A stretch of 15,753 nucleotides of DNA from Burkholderiales bacterium (GTDB taxonomy: Bacteria > Pseudomonadota > Gammaproteobacteria > Burkholderiales > Burkholderiaceae), in NCBI GenBank assembly GCA_947371645.1, contig CANBQJ010000073.1, positions 1-15,753 on the forward strand, given 5' to 3'. The position numbers and the translations under genes were made by a program. Within the stretch, counting starts at the first letter, position 1. Every line of letters begins with the position of its first letter. Shown here piece after piece: positions 6,811 to 14,324 of this stretch. The notes beneath the pieces were generated by a model. That model was not told where the DNA came from. It searched no databases and saw only the letters and a list, made by a program, of their open reading frames with translations.

Positions 6811-7896
6811 TCACGCGCCCAACAAGGCCTTCACGCAGGCTTGCAGATCGGCAAAACCCGCATCGGCACCCGCCAGGTCTCCGGCGTCGGCCGTGGACTC
6901 TGCGTTGTCCGAGGCCACGATGTAGGCCTTGCCCACGCCGGCCTTGCGAGCAGCTTCGATGTCCGAGGGCTTGTCGCCCACCAGCAGCGAATCGGCCAGC
7001 GACAGGCCCAGGTCCTGGGCCGCACGCAGGATCATGCCGGGCTCGGGCTTGCGGCAATCGCATTCGCGGGCGAACTCGGCCACCTGGCCACCCGGGTGGT
7101 GGGGGCAGTGGTAGACGGCATCCACCGCGGCGCCCGCTTCGGCCAGGGCGGCCTTCATCTTCGCGGTCAGGTCCTGGTATTGGGCTTCCGTGTACTTGCC
7201 ACGCGCAATGCCCGACTGGTTGGTCACCACCACCAGGGCATAGCCGGCTTCACGCAGGGCCTTCATGGCCTGGACGGCGCCGGGCACGAACTCGAAGTCT
7301 GCCCAGGCATGCACATAGGCACGGTCGAGGTTGATGACGCCGTCGCGGTCCAGGAAGGCGGCTTTGCGCAAGGCGGGCTTGGGCGCGTCGCCGCCGCCCT
7401 CACCACCTGCACGGATGCGCTTGACCAGCGAGGTCGTGGAATAGCCGTCCACAAAGGGGATGGCCAGGGATGTGCCGCCCCAGCTGTGCATCACGCGGGT
7501 CTCTTCCAGCGTGGCCATGTCGTAGTCGCCGCCCTTGACGTAGATGTCGGGGCGGGTCTGCTGGATCAGCGACACCGGCGTGCGCTCATCGAAGAAGGTG
7601 ACCAGCGACACCGAGGCCAGTCCGGCCAGCACGGCGGCTCGGTCGATGTCCTTGTTGAGCGGCCGGTCGGGGCCCTTGCCCAGCATGCGCGCTGAAGCAT
7701 CTGAATTGACGGCCACCACCAGCGAGCCACCCAGCTTGCTGGCCTCGTGCAGGTAGTTCACGTGGCCACGGTGCAGCACGTCGAACACACCGTTGGTGAA
7801 CACCACCGGGTGGGGCAGCGCCGCCATGCGCTCAGCGGCGTCTTCGCGGGCGCACACCTTGTCCAGCAGGCTGCCGGCTTGCGCGGCCTCACTCAT
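6811..7896 (-). CDS. hldC-gmhB: Bifunctional HldC-GmhB fusion: heptose-1-phosphate adenylyltransferase and heptose-1,7-bisphosphate 7-phosphatase
   Basis: One 361-residue reading frame joins two heptose-pathway enzymes. Residues 29-162 are a nucleotidyltransferase like HldC (RfaE domain II): FTNGVFDVLHRGH with the H-x-G-H site at 42-45, KGGDY (121-125) and the end segment STTSLVKRI. A Gly/Pro/Ala-rich linker (163-177) follows. Residues 178-361 are a HAD-type phosphatase like GmhB: FLDRDGVIN with nucleophile D183 and D185, TNQSGIARG (225-233), zinc ligands C264, H266, C279 and C281 with GmhB spacing, and VGDKPSDIEAA (306-316). GmhB removes the 7-phosphate of heptose 1,7-bisphosphate and HldC then adds AMP, so successive steps are joined, although the later-acting domain is N-terminal. 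ATG 7896 overlaps the hldA stop (ATGA), with GGAG seven bases upstream. Both active sites look complete. Confidence 0.94.
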   Translation of the reverse strand: MSEAAQAGSLLDKVCAREDAAERMAALPHPVVFTNGVFDVLHRGHVNYLHEASKLGGSLVVAVNSDASARMLGKGPDRPLNKDIDRAAVLAGLASVSLVTFFDERTPVSLIQQTRPDIYVKGGDYDMATLEETRVMHSWGGTSLAIPFVDGYSTTSLVKRIRAGGEGGGDAPKPALRKAAFLDRDGVINLDRAYVHAWADFEFVPGAVQAMKALREAGYALVVVTNQSGIARGKYTEAQYQDLTAKMKAALAEAGAAVDAVYHCPHHPGGQVAEFARECDCRKPEPGMILRAAQDLGLSLADSLLVGDKPSDIEAARKAGVGKAYIVASDNAESTADAGDLAGADAGFADLQACVKALLGA

Positions 7897-8846
7897 GCGT
7901 CGGCTCCAGCGGTGAACAGCTCGTCGTAGCTCACCGTGGCGGTGCCGAACTTCTCGACCACCAGGCCACCCGCGCGGTTGGCGTGGGCCATGGCATCGGC
8001 CAGCGACAGGCCGCAGGCCAGCATCAGGGCCATGGTGGCGATGACGGTGTCTCCGGCACCAGTCACATCGGCCACCTCGCGGGCCTGGGCCTGCACGTGG
8101 CTGATGCGGTCGGCTTCGAACAGGGTCATGCCTTCTTCAGAGCGGGTGACGAGCAAAGCGGTGAGGCCCAGTTCCGAACGCAAGGCCTGCGCCTTCTGGG
8201 TGAGCTGCGCTTCGCTGCTCCAGGCGCCCACCACCTGCTGCAACTCAGCGCGGTTGGGCGTGATGACGGTGGCGCCGGCGTAGCGGCTGTAGTCGCTGCC
8301 CTTGGGGTCGATCAGCACGGGCTTGCCTGCGGCGCGGGCCATCTCGATCATGCGGCGCACGTGGGCCAGGCCGCCCTTGCCATAGTCGGAGAACAGCACC
8401 ACGTCGTGGGTGGCCAGTTCGCGCTCGTAGTCGCCCAGCATCTGCGCCAGGATCTCGTGGTCGGGTTCGCGCTCAAAGTCCACGCGCAGCATCTGCTGCT
8501 GGCGGCCGATCACGCGCAGCTTGACGATGGTCTGCATGGCCGGGTCGCGGCCCAGCACGGTGCCCACGCCGTGGGCTTCCAGCAGCCTGGACAGGGTGCG
8601 GGCGGGCTCGTCGTCGCCCACCATGCTCAGCAAGGTGACCTGGCCGCCCACCGTCTTCACGTTGAGGGCCACGTTGGCCGCGCCGCCCACGCGCTCTTCT
8701 TCACTGGACACGCGCACCACAGGCACCGGGGCCTCGGGCGAGATGCGGTCCACCGCGCCAAACCAGTAGCGGTCGAGCATCACGTCGCCCACCACCAGCA
8801 CGCGGCGTGCCGCCACCAGGGCCTTGCCCGGAATCTGCGTCGTCAC
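7893..8846 (-). CDS. hldA: D-glycero-beta-D-manno-heptose-7-phosphate kinase
   Basis: A 317-residue PfkB/ribokinase-fold enzyme that phosphorylates C1 of D-glycero-D-manno-heptose 7-phosphate, the second step towards ADP-heptose. Motifs are VVGDVMLDRYWFG (residues 18-30), GGAANVALN (54-62), the ATP-side segment DPKGSDYSRY (180-189), TPNRAEL (196-202) and DVTGAGDT (260-267) with catalytic base D266. The length fits a stand-alone kinase domain (HldA) rather than enterobacterial HldE, which also carries the adenylyltransferase; here that domain is fused to GmhB in the next gene. The start is taken as GTG at 8846 because GAGGAG lies seven bases upstream and overlaps the gmhA stop codon. An in-frame start at 8894 would overlap gmhA and add 16 unconserved residues. 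Coupled to the next gene by an ATGA overlap. Confidence 0.95.
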   Translation of the reverse strand: MTTQIPGKALVAARRVLVVGDVMLDRYWFGAVDRISPEAPVPVVRVSSEEERVGGAANVALNVKTVGGQVTLLSMVGDDEPARTLSRLLEAHGVGTVLGRDPAMQTIVKLRVIGRQQQMLRVDFEREPDHEILAQMLGDYERELATHDVVLFSDYGKGGLAHVRRMIEMARAAGKPVLIDPKGSDYSRYAGATVITPNRAELQQVVGAWSSEAQLTQKAQALRSELGLTALLVTRSEEGMTLFEADRISHVQAQAREVADVTGAGDTVIATMALMLACGLSLADAMAHANRAGGLVVEKFGTATVSYDELFTAGADA

Positions 8847-8853
8847 GGTGCTG

Positions 8854-8859
8854 CTCCTC
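8854..8859 (-). promoter_or_regulatory. Ribosome-binding site deciding the hldA GTG start
   Basis: On the minus strand GAGGAG runs from 8859 to 8854 and shares bases with the TGA stop of gmhA (8860-8858). It is followed after seven bases by GTG at 8846. The match to the Shine-Dalgarno consensus and the spacing make this the likely hldA start and suggest coupling with termination on gmhA. Confidence 0.75.
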
Positions 8860-9427
8860 AAGCCAGGCCGAGTTCGGCTTCGATCAGGCCGCACAGCGTG
8901 TGGCCAATCAGGATGTGCGACTCTTGAATGCGGGCCGTCACGTTGCTGGGCACCACGATGGGCACGTCGACCATGGCCCTGAGCTTGCCGCCGTCACGGC
9001 CCAGGAAGCCGATCACGGTCATGCCGATGGCCTTGGCCTCTTGCACGGCACGGATCACGTTGCCGGAATTGCCCGACGTGGAAATGGCCACCAGCACGTC
9101 GCCGGCACGGCCCAGCCCCATCACCTGGCGGGCAAAGACCTCGTCGAATGCGTAGTCATTGCCGATGCAGGTCAGCGCCGAGCTGTCGGTGGACAAAGCC
9201 ACGGCAGCCAGAGGCTTGCGGTCCTTGATGAAGCGGCCGGTCAGCTCGGCGGCCAGGTGCTGGCTGTCGGCGGCAGAGCCGCCATTGCCGCAGAACATCA
9301 GCTTGTGGCCCGCCTGCAGGGCCCGCGCGGACACCGCACCGGCCTGGTTGACGACTTCCGCCAGGGTGTGCAGCGTTTGCAGCACGGCCACCTGGTCGGC
9401 CACGTTTTGCAAGAAGAGATCAGACAT
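8858..9427 (-). CDS. gmhA: Sedoheptulose-7-phosphate isomerase
   Basis: A 189-residue SIS-domain protein, the usual length of GmhA (LpcA), which converts sedoheptulose 7-phosphate to D-glycero-D-manno-heptose 7-phosphate and so starts the heptose pathway. The SIS sugar-phosphate motifs are [12 protein letters not shown] (residues 46-57) and [11 protein letters not shown] (114-124). Residues aligning with the zinc and catalytic set of E. coli GmhA are present with correct relative spacing: H57, E61, Q168 and H176 (in AAELTGRF and [11 protein letters not shown]). It is the first gene of the minus-strand heptose operon and ends 11 bases before the hldA start. No clear Shine-Dalgarno sequence precedes ATG 9427. 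The protein is cytoplasmic and normally tetrameric in the family. Confidence 0.96.
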   Translation of the reverse strand: MSDLFLQNVADQVAVLQTLHTLAEVVNQAGAVSARALQAGHKLMFCGNGGSAADSQHLAAELTGRFIKDRKPLAAVALSTDSSALTCIGNDYAFDEVFARQVMGLGRAGDVLVAISTSGNSGNVIRAVQEAKAIGMTVIGFLGRDGGKLRAMVDVPIVVPSNVTARIQESHILIGHTLCGLIEAELGLA

Positions 9428-9617
9428 AAGGAGCCAGCCTCACGAGGTGCCACAGCGGCCCCTCGACTCAGGCCCATATTGTCGGGGTAAACGTGGCCCG
9501 CAGCATGACAGCTCTGTGGCGCTCACGGAGGCTGGCCGGCACAAGGCAAAATAGCGGTTTGTCCACCTGGGCGCCGTTTTCGCGAACGCCCGTCGGGCGA
9601 CACCCCATCTGCCTTCC
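9428..9617. promoter_or_regulatory. Divergent intergenic region between the gmhA and GT9-msbA operons
   Basis: This 190-base region must drive both operons unless they are read from further away. It contains a 13-base near-perfect palindrome, CGCCCG-T-CGGGCG, at 9587-9599, about 18 bases before the GT9 start; this could be an operator or a small leader hairpin. Candidate -10 boxes are weak: CAAAAT at 9547-9552 (plus strand) and GACAAT on the minus strand (9484-9479), neither with a good -35 box. No small gene is supported here. Confidence 0.4.
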
Positions 9618-10643
9618 ATGCCCTCATCTCCCGCCCCCCGGCCCCGCACCGTGGTCATGCTGCAGTACGCAGGCATTGGCGACCTCATCTGGCACATCCC
9701 CTACTTCAAGATGATTGCCGACAGCAGCCGGGACGGCAAGGTCACCGTGGTGGCGCAGCCGTCCACGCTCACCAAGGCCTTCATCGGCAAGGAACCCTGG
9801 GTGGAGGCCGTGATCGACCACGACCACCGCCCCCGCCGAGGCGAAAAGCGCCGAGGTGCACACGCCGGCTGGTCCGGCATGCGCCGCATGGCCGATCAGC
9901 TCAAGGCAGGCCACTTCGACCGGGTGATGCTGTTTTCCGGCCGGCCCAGCCGCGGCCTGATCGCCTGGCTCAGCGGCATCCCCGTCAGACAGGGCTTTGG
10001 CTACCGCTTCTGGCAGCGCATCTTCCTCAACAGCGGCCCCTACATCGCCCCGTACAAGGGCCCCTCGCTCGCCGTCTACCCCGAGGCCAGCGCCTTCATG
10101 GTGGCCCACGGCTACTGCGCCCAGCCGGTGGTGCCGCACATGAGCCCGCCTGCCGACCAGGTCGAGGCCATGTCGGCCCGTCTGGCCCAGCTGCCCAGGC
10201 CGCTGTATGCCTTCGCCATCGGCACCAGCGAAACCCACAAGCAATGGGGCGCACAAAACTTTGCCGACCTGGCCGTGGCGCTCATCGCCCAGGGCTGCGG
10301 CGTGATGCTGCTGGGCGGCCCTGCCGAGGTGCAGATCGCCAAGGAGATCAACGCCCTGATCCCCGCCAGCTCGCACCATGGCCTGATCACGGTGGTGGAC
10401 GCGCCCGTGTTGGGCAGCGCCGCAGCCCTGCAGCTGGCCGACTGCTGCGTGGGCAACGACACCGGCATGGTCAATGTGGCCGCCGCCGTGGGCACGCGCA
10501 GCTGGGTGATCATCGGTTCGCGCGCCACCCTGGACCAGGACCCGGGGAACCTGAGCAACATCACGGCAGCCACATTGGCCGACATCTCGGTCGCCCGCGT
10601 GCTCGCCCTGCTCGACAACGAACGCCAACACCCGGCCACTTGA
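9618..10643 (+). CDS. Glycosyltransferase family 9 (heptosyltransferase-like) with an altered donor motif
   Basis: A 341-residue GT-B protein of the heptosyltransferase family. The N-terminal motif QYAGIGDLIWHIPYF (residues 16-30) keeps the catalytic Asp (D22). ETHKQW (205-210) matches the Lys/Trp motif, LLGGPAEV (231-238) is the usual loop, and GNDTGMVNVAAAVG (279-292) is the donor-binding motif. In the last, the usual His (DTG-x-x-H-x-A) is Asn286, which is clear in the codons (gtc aat gtg). The altered residue may mean a different donor or linkage, or a specialised heptosyltransferase. It leads the plus-strand operon and stops one base before msbA, so co-transcription is near certain. ATG 9618 has no obvious ribosome-binding site. 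Confidence 0.88.
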   Translation: MPSSPAPRPRTVVMLQYAGIGDLIWHIPYFKMIADSSRDGKVTVVAQPSTLTKAFIGKEPWVEAVIDHDHRPRRGEKRRGAHAGWSGMRRMADQLKAGHFDRVMLFSGRPSRGLIAWLSGIPVRQGFGYRFWQRIFLNSGPYIAPYKGPSLAVYPEASAFMVAHGYCAQPVVPHMSPPADQVEAMSARLAQLPRPLYAFAIGTSETHKQWGAQNFADLAVALIAQGCGVMLLGGPAEVQIAKEINALIPASSHHGLITVVDAPVLGSAAALQLADCCVGNDTGMVNVAAAVGTRSWVIIGSRATLDQDPGNLSNITAATLADISVARVLALLDNERQHPAT

Positions 10644-10644
10644 G

Positions 10645-12450
10645 ATGCAGCCATCCGCCACGCCCGAACCCACCATGACCCTGCCCGATGCAGGGCGCAA
10701 GCTGCTCACCTACCTGCGGCCACACTGGAAGTTGTGGGCCGTTTCGTTCCTGTTCTTCATGCTCGGGGCGGCGGTGGAACCCGTCATCCCGATGCTGTTC
10801 AAGAAGCTGATCGACTCGGGCTTCAAGATCGGCATGGCCTACCCGATCTGGATCGTGCCGCTGGTCATCGTGGGCCTGTTCTTTGCGCGCGGCATGTTGA
10901 ATTTCTGTGGCACGTTCTCGATGGAGTACGGCGTCACCGCCGTCGTGCTGGACCTGCGCAAGGACCTGATGCGCGCCCTGCTGCGTGCCGACGCCCAGCT
11001 GTTCAGCCGGATCAGCCCCGGCATCGCCGTATCCAAAATCATCAACGACCCGCACAGTTCGGTGGACGTGCTGGGCCTGACGACGATCTCGATCATCAAG
11101 GACTCGATGTCCCTGATCGCGCTGGTGGGCTACCTGGTCTACATCAACTGGCAGCTGACGCTCATCTCCTTCGTGTCCATGCCCTTGCTGGCGGTGACCA
11201 TCAAGCAGGTGCAAAAGCGGCTCAAGCACGTGGGCCAGAACCAGTATGAATCGCAGCAACGGCTGGTCAGCACGGTGGACGACAACGCCCGTGCCTGGCG
11301 CGTGGTGCGCACCTTCGATGCCGCCGAGTTCGAGCAGGCCCGCTTTGACCGCGAAGCCACCCAGTACCGCCGCTGGACGATGAAGCAGGTGACCACCAGC
11401 GCGATGGTCACGCCCTTGACCCAGGTGGTGGCGGCATTGGGCGTGTCCATCATCATCACGCTGGCCATCGAGCAAGCCAGCAAGGGCAACTCCACGGTGG
11501 GTGACTTCGTGTCCTTCGTGACCGCGCTGCTGATGACGATCTCGCCCATGCGGCACCTGACCGACGTGGTTCAGCCCATTGCCGGCTCGCTGATCACCGC
11601 GCGCGGCGCTTTCGACCTGATCAACACCCCGCCAGAGCCTGACCACGGCACCCTGGCCATGCCCACCAGCCGTGGTGAGCTGACCTTCGACAACGCACAG
11701 GTTCATTACGAGGGGGCGCCGTCGCCTGCCTTGCAACGCTTCAACCTGAACATCCCGGCGGGCAAAACGGTGGCGCTGGTGGGCGCGTCCGGCGCCGGCA
11801 AAAGCACGGTGGTCAGCACGCTGCTGAGGTTCGTGCCGCTGGAATCGGGTCACATCCGGCTTGATGGCGTGAACATCGAAGACCTCAAGCTGGCCAGCCT
11901 GCGTCGTCACTTTGCGGTCGTGTCGCAAGACATCGTGCTGTTCGAGGGCAGCATCGCGCAGAACGTGGCCTACGCCAGCCCCATCGGCGTCGACCTGGCC
12001 AAGGTGGAGCAATGCCTGAGGGCGGCCAACCTGTGGCAGCACGTGAGCACCTTGCCTGACGGCATGCAGGCCAGCATCGGCATCAACGGCAGCAAGCTCT
12101 CGGGCGGCCAGCGCCAGCGCCTGGCCATCGCCCGGGCCCTGTACCGCGACGCCGCGGTCTGGATCTTCGACGAGGCCACCTCCGCGCTGGACTCCGAATC
12201 CGAAGCCGTGGTGCAAAGCTCCATCGAATCGCTGCGCCACAGCAAGACGCTGATCCTGATTGCGCACCGCCTCAGCACGATCCGCAACGCCGATGTCATC
12301 TGCGTGATGTCCGAGGGCCGCATCATCGAGCAAGGCAGCCATGCCGAACTCATCGCCCTCAACGGCACCTACGCCAACCTGGTGCGCATCCAGTCTGCAG
12401 ACGGCCCTGGCGGCCACCTGCCTGCACGCGACATCGAAGCCATCCTCTGA
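10645..12450 (+). CDS. msbA: MsbA-type lipid A / LPS core flippase (ABC exporter)
   Basis: A 601-residue half-transporter with the transmembrane domain first and the ATPase domain last. Hydrophobic segments lie at about residues 31-52, 68-86, 148-168, 170-186, 258-276 and 287-305, six as expected. The nucleotide-binding domain has Walker A GASGAGKST (380-388), Q-loop Q428 (VVSQDIVLF), signature LSGGQ (485-489), Walker B VWIFDE (505-510), the D-loop SALD and switch H541 (IAHRLST). All catalytic residues are present. The family flips lipid A-core across the inner membrane using ATP, and its place among LPS core genes supports that over drug export, though sequence alone does not exclude a related lipid exporter. 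ATG 10645 lies one base after the previous stop; ATG 10675 is an alternative. The next gene begins 8 bases after its stop. Confidence 0.92.
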   Translation: MQPSATPEPTMTLPDAGRKLLTYLRPHWKLWAVSFLFFMLGAAVEPVIPMLFKKLIDSGFKIGMAYPIWIVPLVIVGLFFARGMLNFCGTFSMEYGVTAVVLDLRKDLMRALLRADAQLFSRISPGIAVSKIINDPHSSVDVLGLTTISIIKDSMSLIALVGYLVYINWQLTLISFVSMPLLAVTIKQVQKRLKHVGQNQYESQQRLVSTVDDNARAWRVVRTFDAAEFEQARFDREATQYRRWTMKQVTTSAMVTPLTQVVAALGVSIIITLAIEQASKGNSTVGDFVSFVTALLMTISPMRHLTDVVQPIAGSLITARGAFDLINTPPEPDHGTLAMPTSRGELTFDNAQVHYEGAPSPALQRFNLNIPAGKTVALVGASGAGKSTVVSTLLRFVPLESGHIRLDGVNIEDLKLASLRRHFAVVSQDIVLFEGSIAQNVAYASPIGVDLAKVEQCLRAANLWQHVSTLPDGMQASIGINGSKLSGGQRQRLAIARALYRDAAVWIFDEATSALDSESEAVVQSSIESLRHSKTLILIAHRLSTIRNADVICVMSEGRIIEQGSHAELIALNGTYANLVRIQSADGPGGHLPARDIEAIL

Positions 12451-12458
12451 GCAACACC

Positions 12459-13439
12459 ATGATCATCGTCACAGGCGCCACCGGTTTCATCGGCTCCAAC
12501 ATCGTCGCCGACCTCAATGCACAGGGCCGCACCGACCTGCTGCTGGTCGACGACCTGGGCACGCAAGGCAAGTGGAAGAACATCGCCAAGCGGCGCTTCC
12601 TGGACCTGGTGGACTACCGCCAGATCGACGCCATCCTGCCCAAGCTGCCCCAGGCCGACGCCGTGTTCCACATGGGCGCCAACTCGTCGACCACGTCCAC
12701 CGATGGCGACGAGATCCTGCGCGTGAACCTGCGCGCCTCCATGGCCTGGTGGCACTGGTGCACGCACACCGGCTCGCCCTTCATCTACGCCTCGTCGGCC
12801 GCCACCTATGGCGACGGCGCCCAGGGCTTCACCGACGAACAGGCGCCCGCGGCACTGGACCAGCTGGCCCCGCTGAACCTCTATGGCTGGTCCAAGCACC
12901 AGTTCGACAAGTGGGCGGTGGAGCGCGCGGCCGAAGGCAAGGCGCCGCCGCAGTGGGCCGGCCTGAAGTTCTTCAACGTCTACGGCCCCAACGAGTACCA
13001 CAAGGGCGACATGAAGAGCCTGGTGGCCAAGAACACCGCACTGGTGGACCAAGGCGCCACCATCAAGCTGTTCAAGAGCTACAAGGATGGCTTTGCCGAC
13101 GGACAACAGCTGCGGGACTTCGTCTACGTGAAAGACTGCGTGGCCGTCATGCTCTGGCTCATGGCCAACCGTGAGGCCAACGGGCTGTTCAACCTGGGCA
13201 CCGGTCAGGCCAGATCGTTTGTGGACCTGGTGCAGGCCATTGGCGTGGCGCTCAACAAGCCGGTGGACATCGAATTCGTGGAGATGCCCGAGAGCATCCG
13301 CCCCAACTACCAGTACTTCACGCAAGCCAGCATGGCCAAGCTGCGCGAAGCAGGCTACACGACCCCATTCCATGCGCTGGAAGACGGCGTGCGGGACTAC
13401 GTGCAAGCCCACCTGACCCGCACCGACCCCTACCGCTGA
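12459..13439 (+). CDS. hldD: ADP-L-glycero-D-manno-heptose 6-epimerase
   Basis: A 326-residue short-chain dehydrogenase/reductase that epimerises C6 of ADP-D-glycero-D-manno-heptose, the last step before heptose is used for LPS. The Rossmann motif GATGFIG (residues 6-12), VDDLGTQGKWKN (30-41), FHMGANSSTT (70-79), the catalytic Ser region SSAATYG (112-118) and Y142-x3-K146 (LYGWSKHQFD) are all present. The signature FNVYGPNEYHKGDMKS (172-187), with K182 matching the second HldD catalytic Lys, separates it from other sugar-nucleotide epimerases. E. coli HldD has 310 residues, so the length fits. It follows msbA by 8 bases, while the other heptose-supply genes are on the opposite strand, so the pathway is divided between two divergent operons. 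Confidence 0.96.
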   Translation: MIIVTGATGFIGSNIVADLNAQGRTDLLLVDDLGTQGKWKNIAKRRFLDLVDYRQIDAILPKLPQADAVFHMGANSSTTSTDGDEILRVNLRASMAWWHWCTHTGSPFIYASSAATYGDGAQGFTDEQAPAALDQLAPLNLYGWSKHQFDKWAVERAAEGKAPPQWAGLKFFNVYGPNEYHKGDMKSLVAKNTALVDQGATIKLFKSYKDGFADGQQLRDFVYVKDCVAVMLWLMANREANGLFNLGTGQARSFVDLVQAIGVALNKPVDIEFVEMPESIRPNYQYFTQASMAKLREAGYTTPFHALEDGVRDYVQAHLTRTDPYR

Positions 13440-13458
13440 GCCGCGCTCACACGCCTGC

Positions 13459-14301
13459 ATGCTCGACCTTCCCGCACCAGCGGCCCAGCGCCGCGCGCTG
13501 CCCGACGTGACGCTGTGCTGCGTCGACACGCGCACGCCCGAACTGGCGCTCTACGCCATGCGGCGCAGCATGCAGCACCTGGCCTTTGCGCGCTGCGTGC
13601 TGGTCAGCAGCGAAGCCGCACGCGGGCTGGACCTGTCCGGCATCGACCTGATCACCATCGCGCCGCTCACCTCCATCGACGCCTACTCTCACCACGTGCT
13701 CAAAGGGCTGGCCCCGGTGCTGCACACCAGCCACATGCTGCTGATCCAGTGGGACGGCTTCGTGCGGGACGCGCAAGCCTGGTCGGACGACTTCCTGGCC
13801 TTCGACTACATCGGCGCGCCCTGGGTTGGTGGCGAGCTGGCTGGACAGGTGGGCAATGGCGGCTTCACCTTGCGCTCCCGCAGGCTTTTGCAGGTACTGC
13901 AGCAAGACCGCTTCACGCCGCACAACCCCGAAGACGTCTGCATCGCCGTCACGCACCGCCAGGCGCTGGAGGCCGAAGGCATCCGCATTGCCGACCTGGC
14001 CACCGCCGGGCGCTTCGCTTGTGAACGGGGACCCTGGCGGCCCGCCTTCGGCTTCCACGCCATGTTCAACCTGCCTCAGGTGCTGACACCGACAGAGATG
14101 CGGGACTTTATCGATGCGCTCCCCGCCAGCATGGCGACCAGCCCTGATGCTCGGCACCTGATCAAGCAACTCATGCAATTGGGGCAACTGGACGCCGCAC
14201 GCGAGGTGCTGCGCAAGCGCACAGCGCAGCGTGGCTTCAGCGGCGATGCCCTGCGCCAGCACTTGCAGATTGGCTGGCGGCGCTTGTGCGGCCAAGGCTG
14301 A
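13459..14301 (+). CDS. DUF5672 family protein, putative glycosyltransferase-like
   Basis: A 280-residue protein recognised as DUF5672. Features are an N-terminal VTLCCVDTRTPELALYAM (residues 17-34), SHHVLKGL (77-84), HMLLIQWDGFV (92-102), FLAFDYIGAPW (112-122), GNGGFTLRSRRLL (132-144) and NPEDVCI (156-162). The order of a beta strand ending in WDG, then GNGGF and an acidic EDV resembles GT-A-fold enzymes, where such acidic residues bind metal and donor, but no reaction has been shown that I know of. The last 75 or so residues look like a separate helical tail. It starts 19 bases after hldD and is followed by a GT4 gene 23 bases on, so a role in LPS sugar addition is inferred from context. No signal peptide or membrane segment is seen. 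Confidence 0.82.
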   Translation: MLDLPAPAAQRRALPDVTLCCVDTRTPELALYAMRRSMQHLAFARCVLVSSEAARGLDLSGIDLITIAPLTSIDAYSHHVLKGLAPVLHTSHMLLIQWDGFVRDAQAWSDDFLAFDYIGAPWVGGELAGQVGNGGFTLRSRRLLQVLQQDRFTPHNPEDVCIAVTHRQALEAEGIRIADLATAGRFACERGPWRPAFGFHAMFNLPQVLTPTEMRDFIDALPASMATSPDARHLIKQLMQLGQLDAAREVLRKRTAQRGFSGDALRQHLQIGWRRLCGQG

Positions 14302-14324
14302 GCCCCCCATTGCGCACAGCCCAC

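Noticed and set aside
6841..7695. Plus-strand open frame of 284 codons opposite hldC-gmhB
   Set aside because: It is the reverse of a gene with two complete active sites; the translated product is Gly/His/Gln-rich without motifs.
10561..12417. Long minus-strand open frame of 618 codons opposite msbA
   Set aside because: It is antisense to a gene with every ABC-transporter motif. Its product is His/Gln/Gly/Arg-rich low-complexity sequence typical of the reverse of high-GC codons, with no domain.
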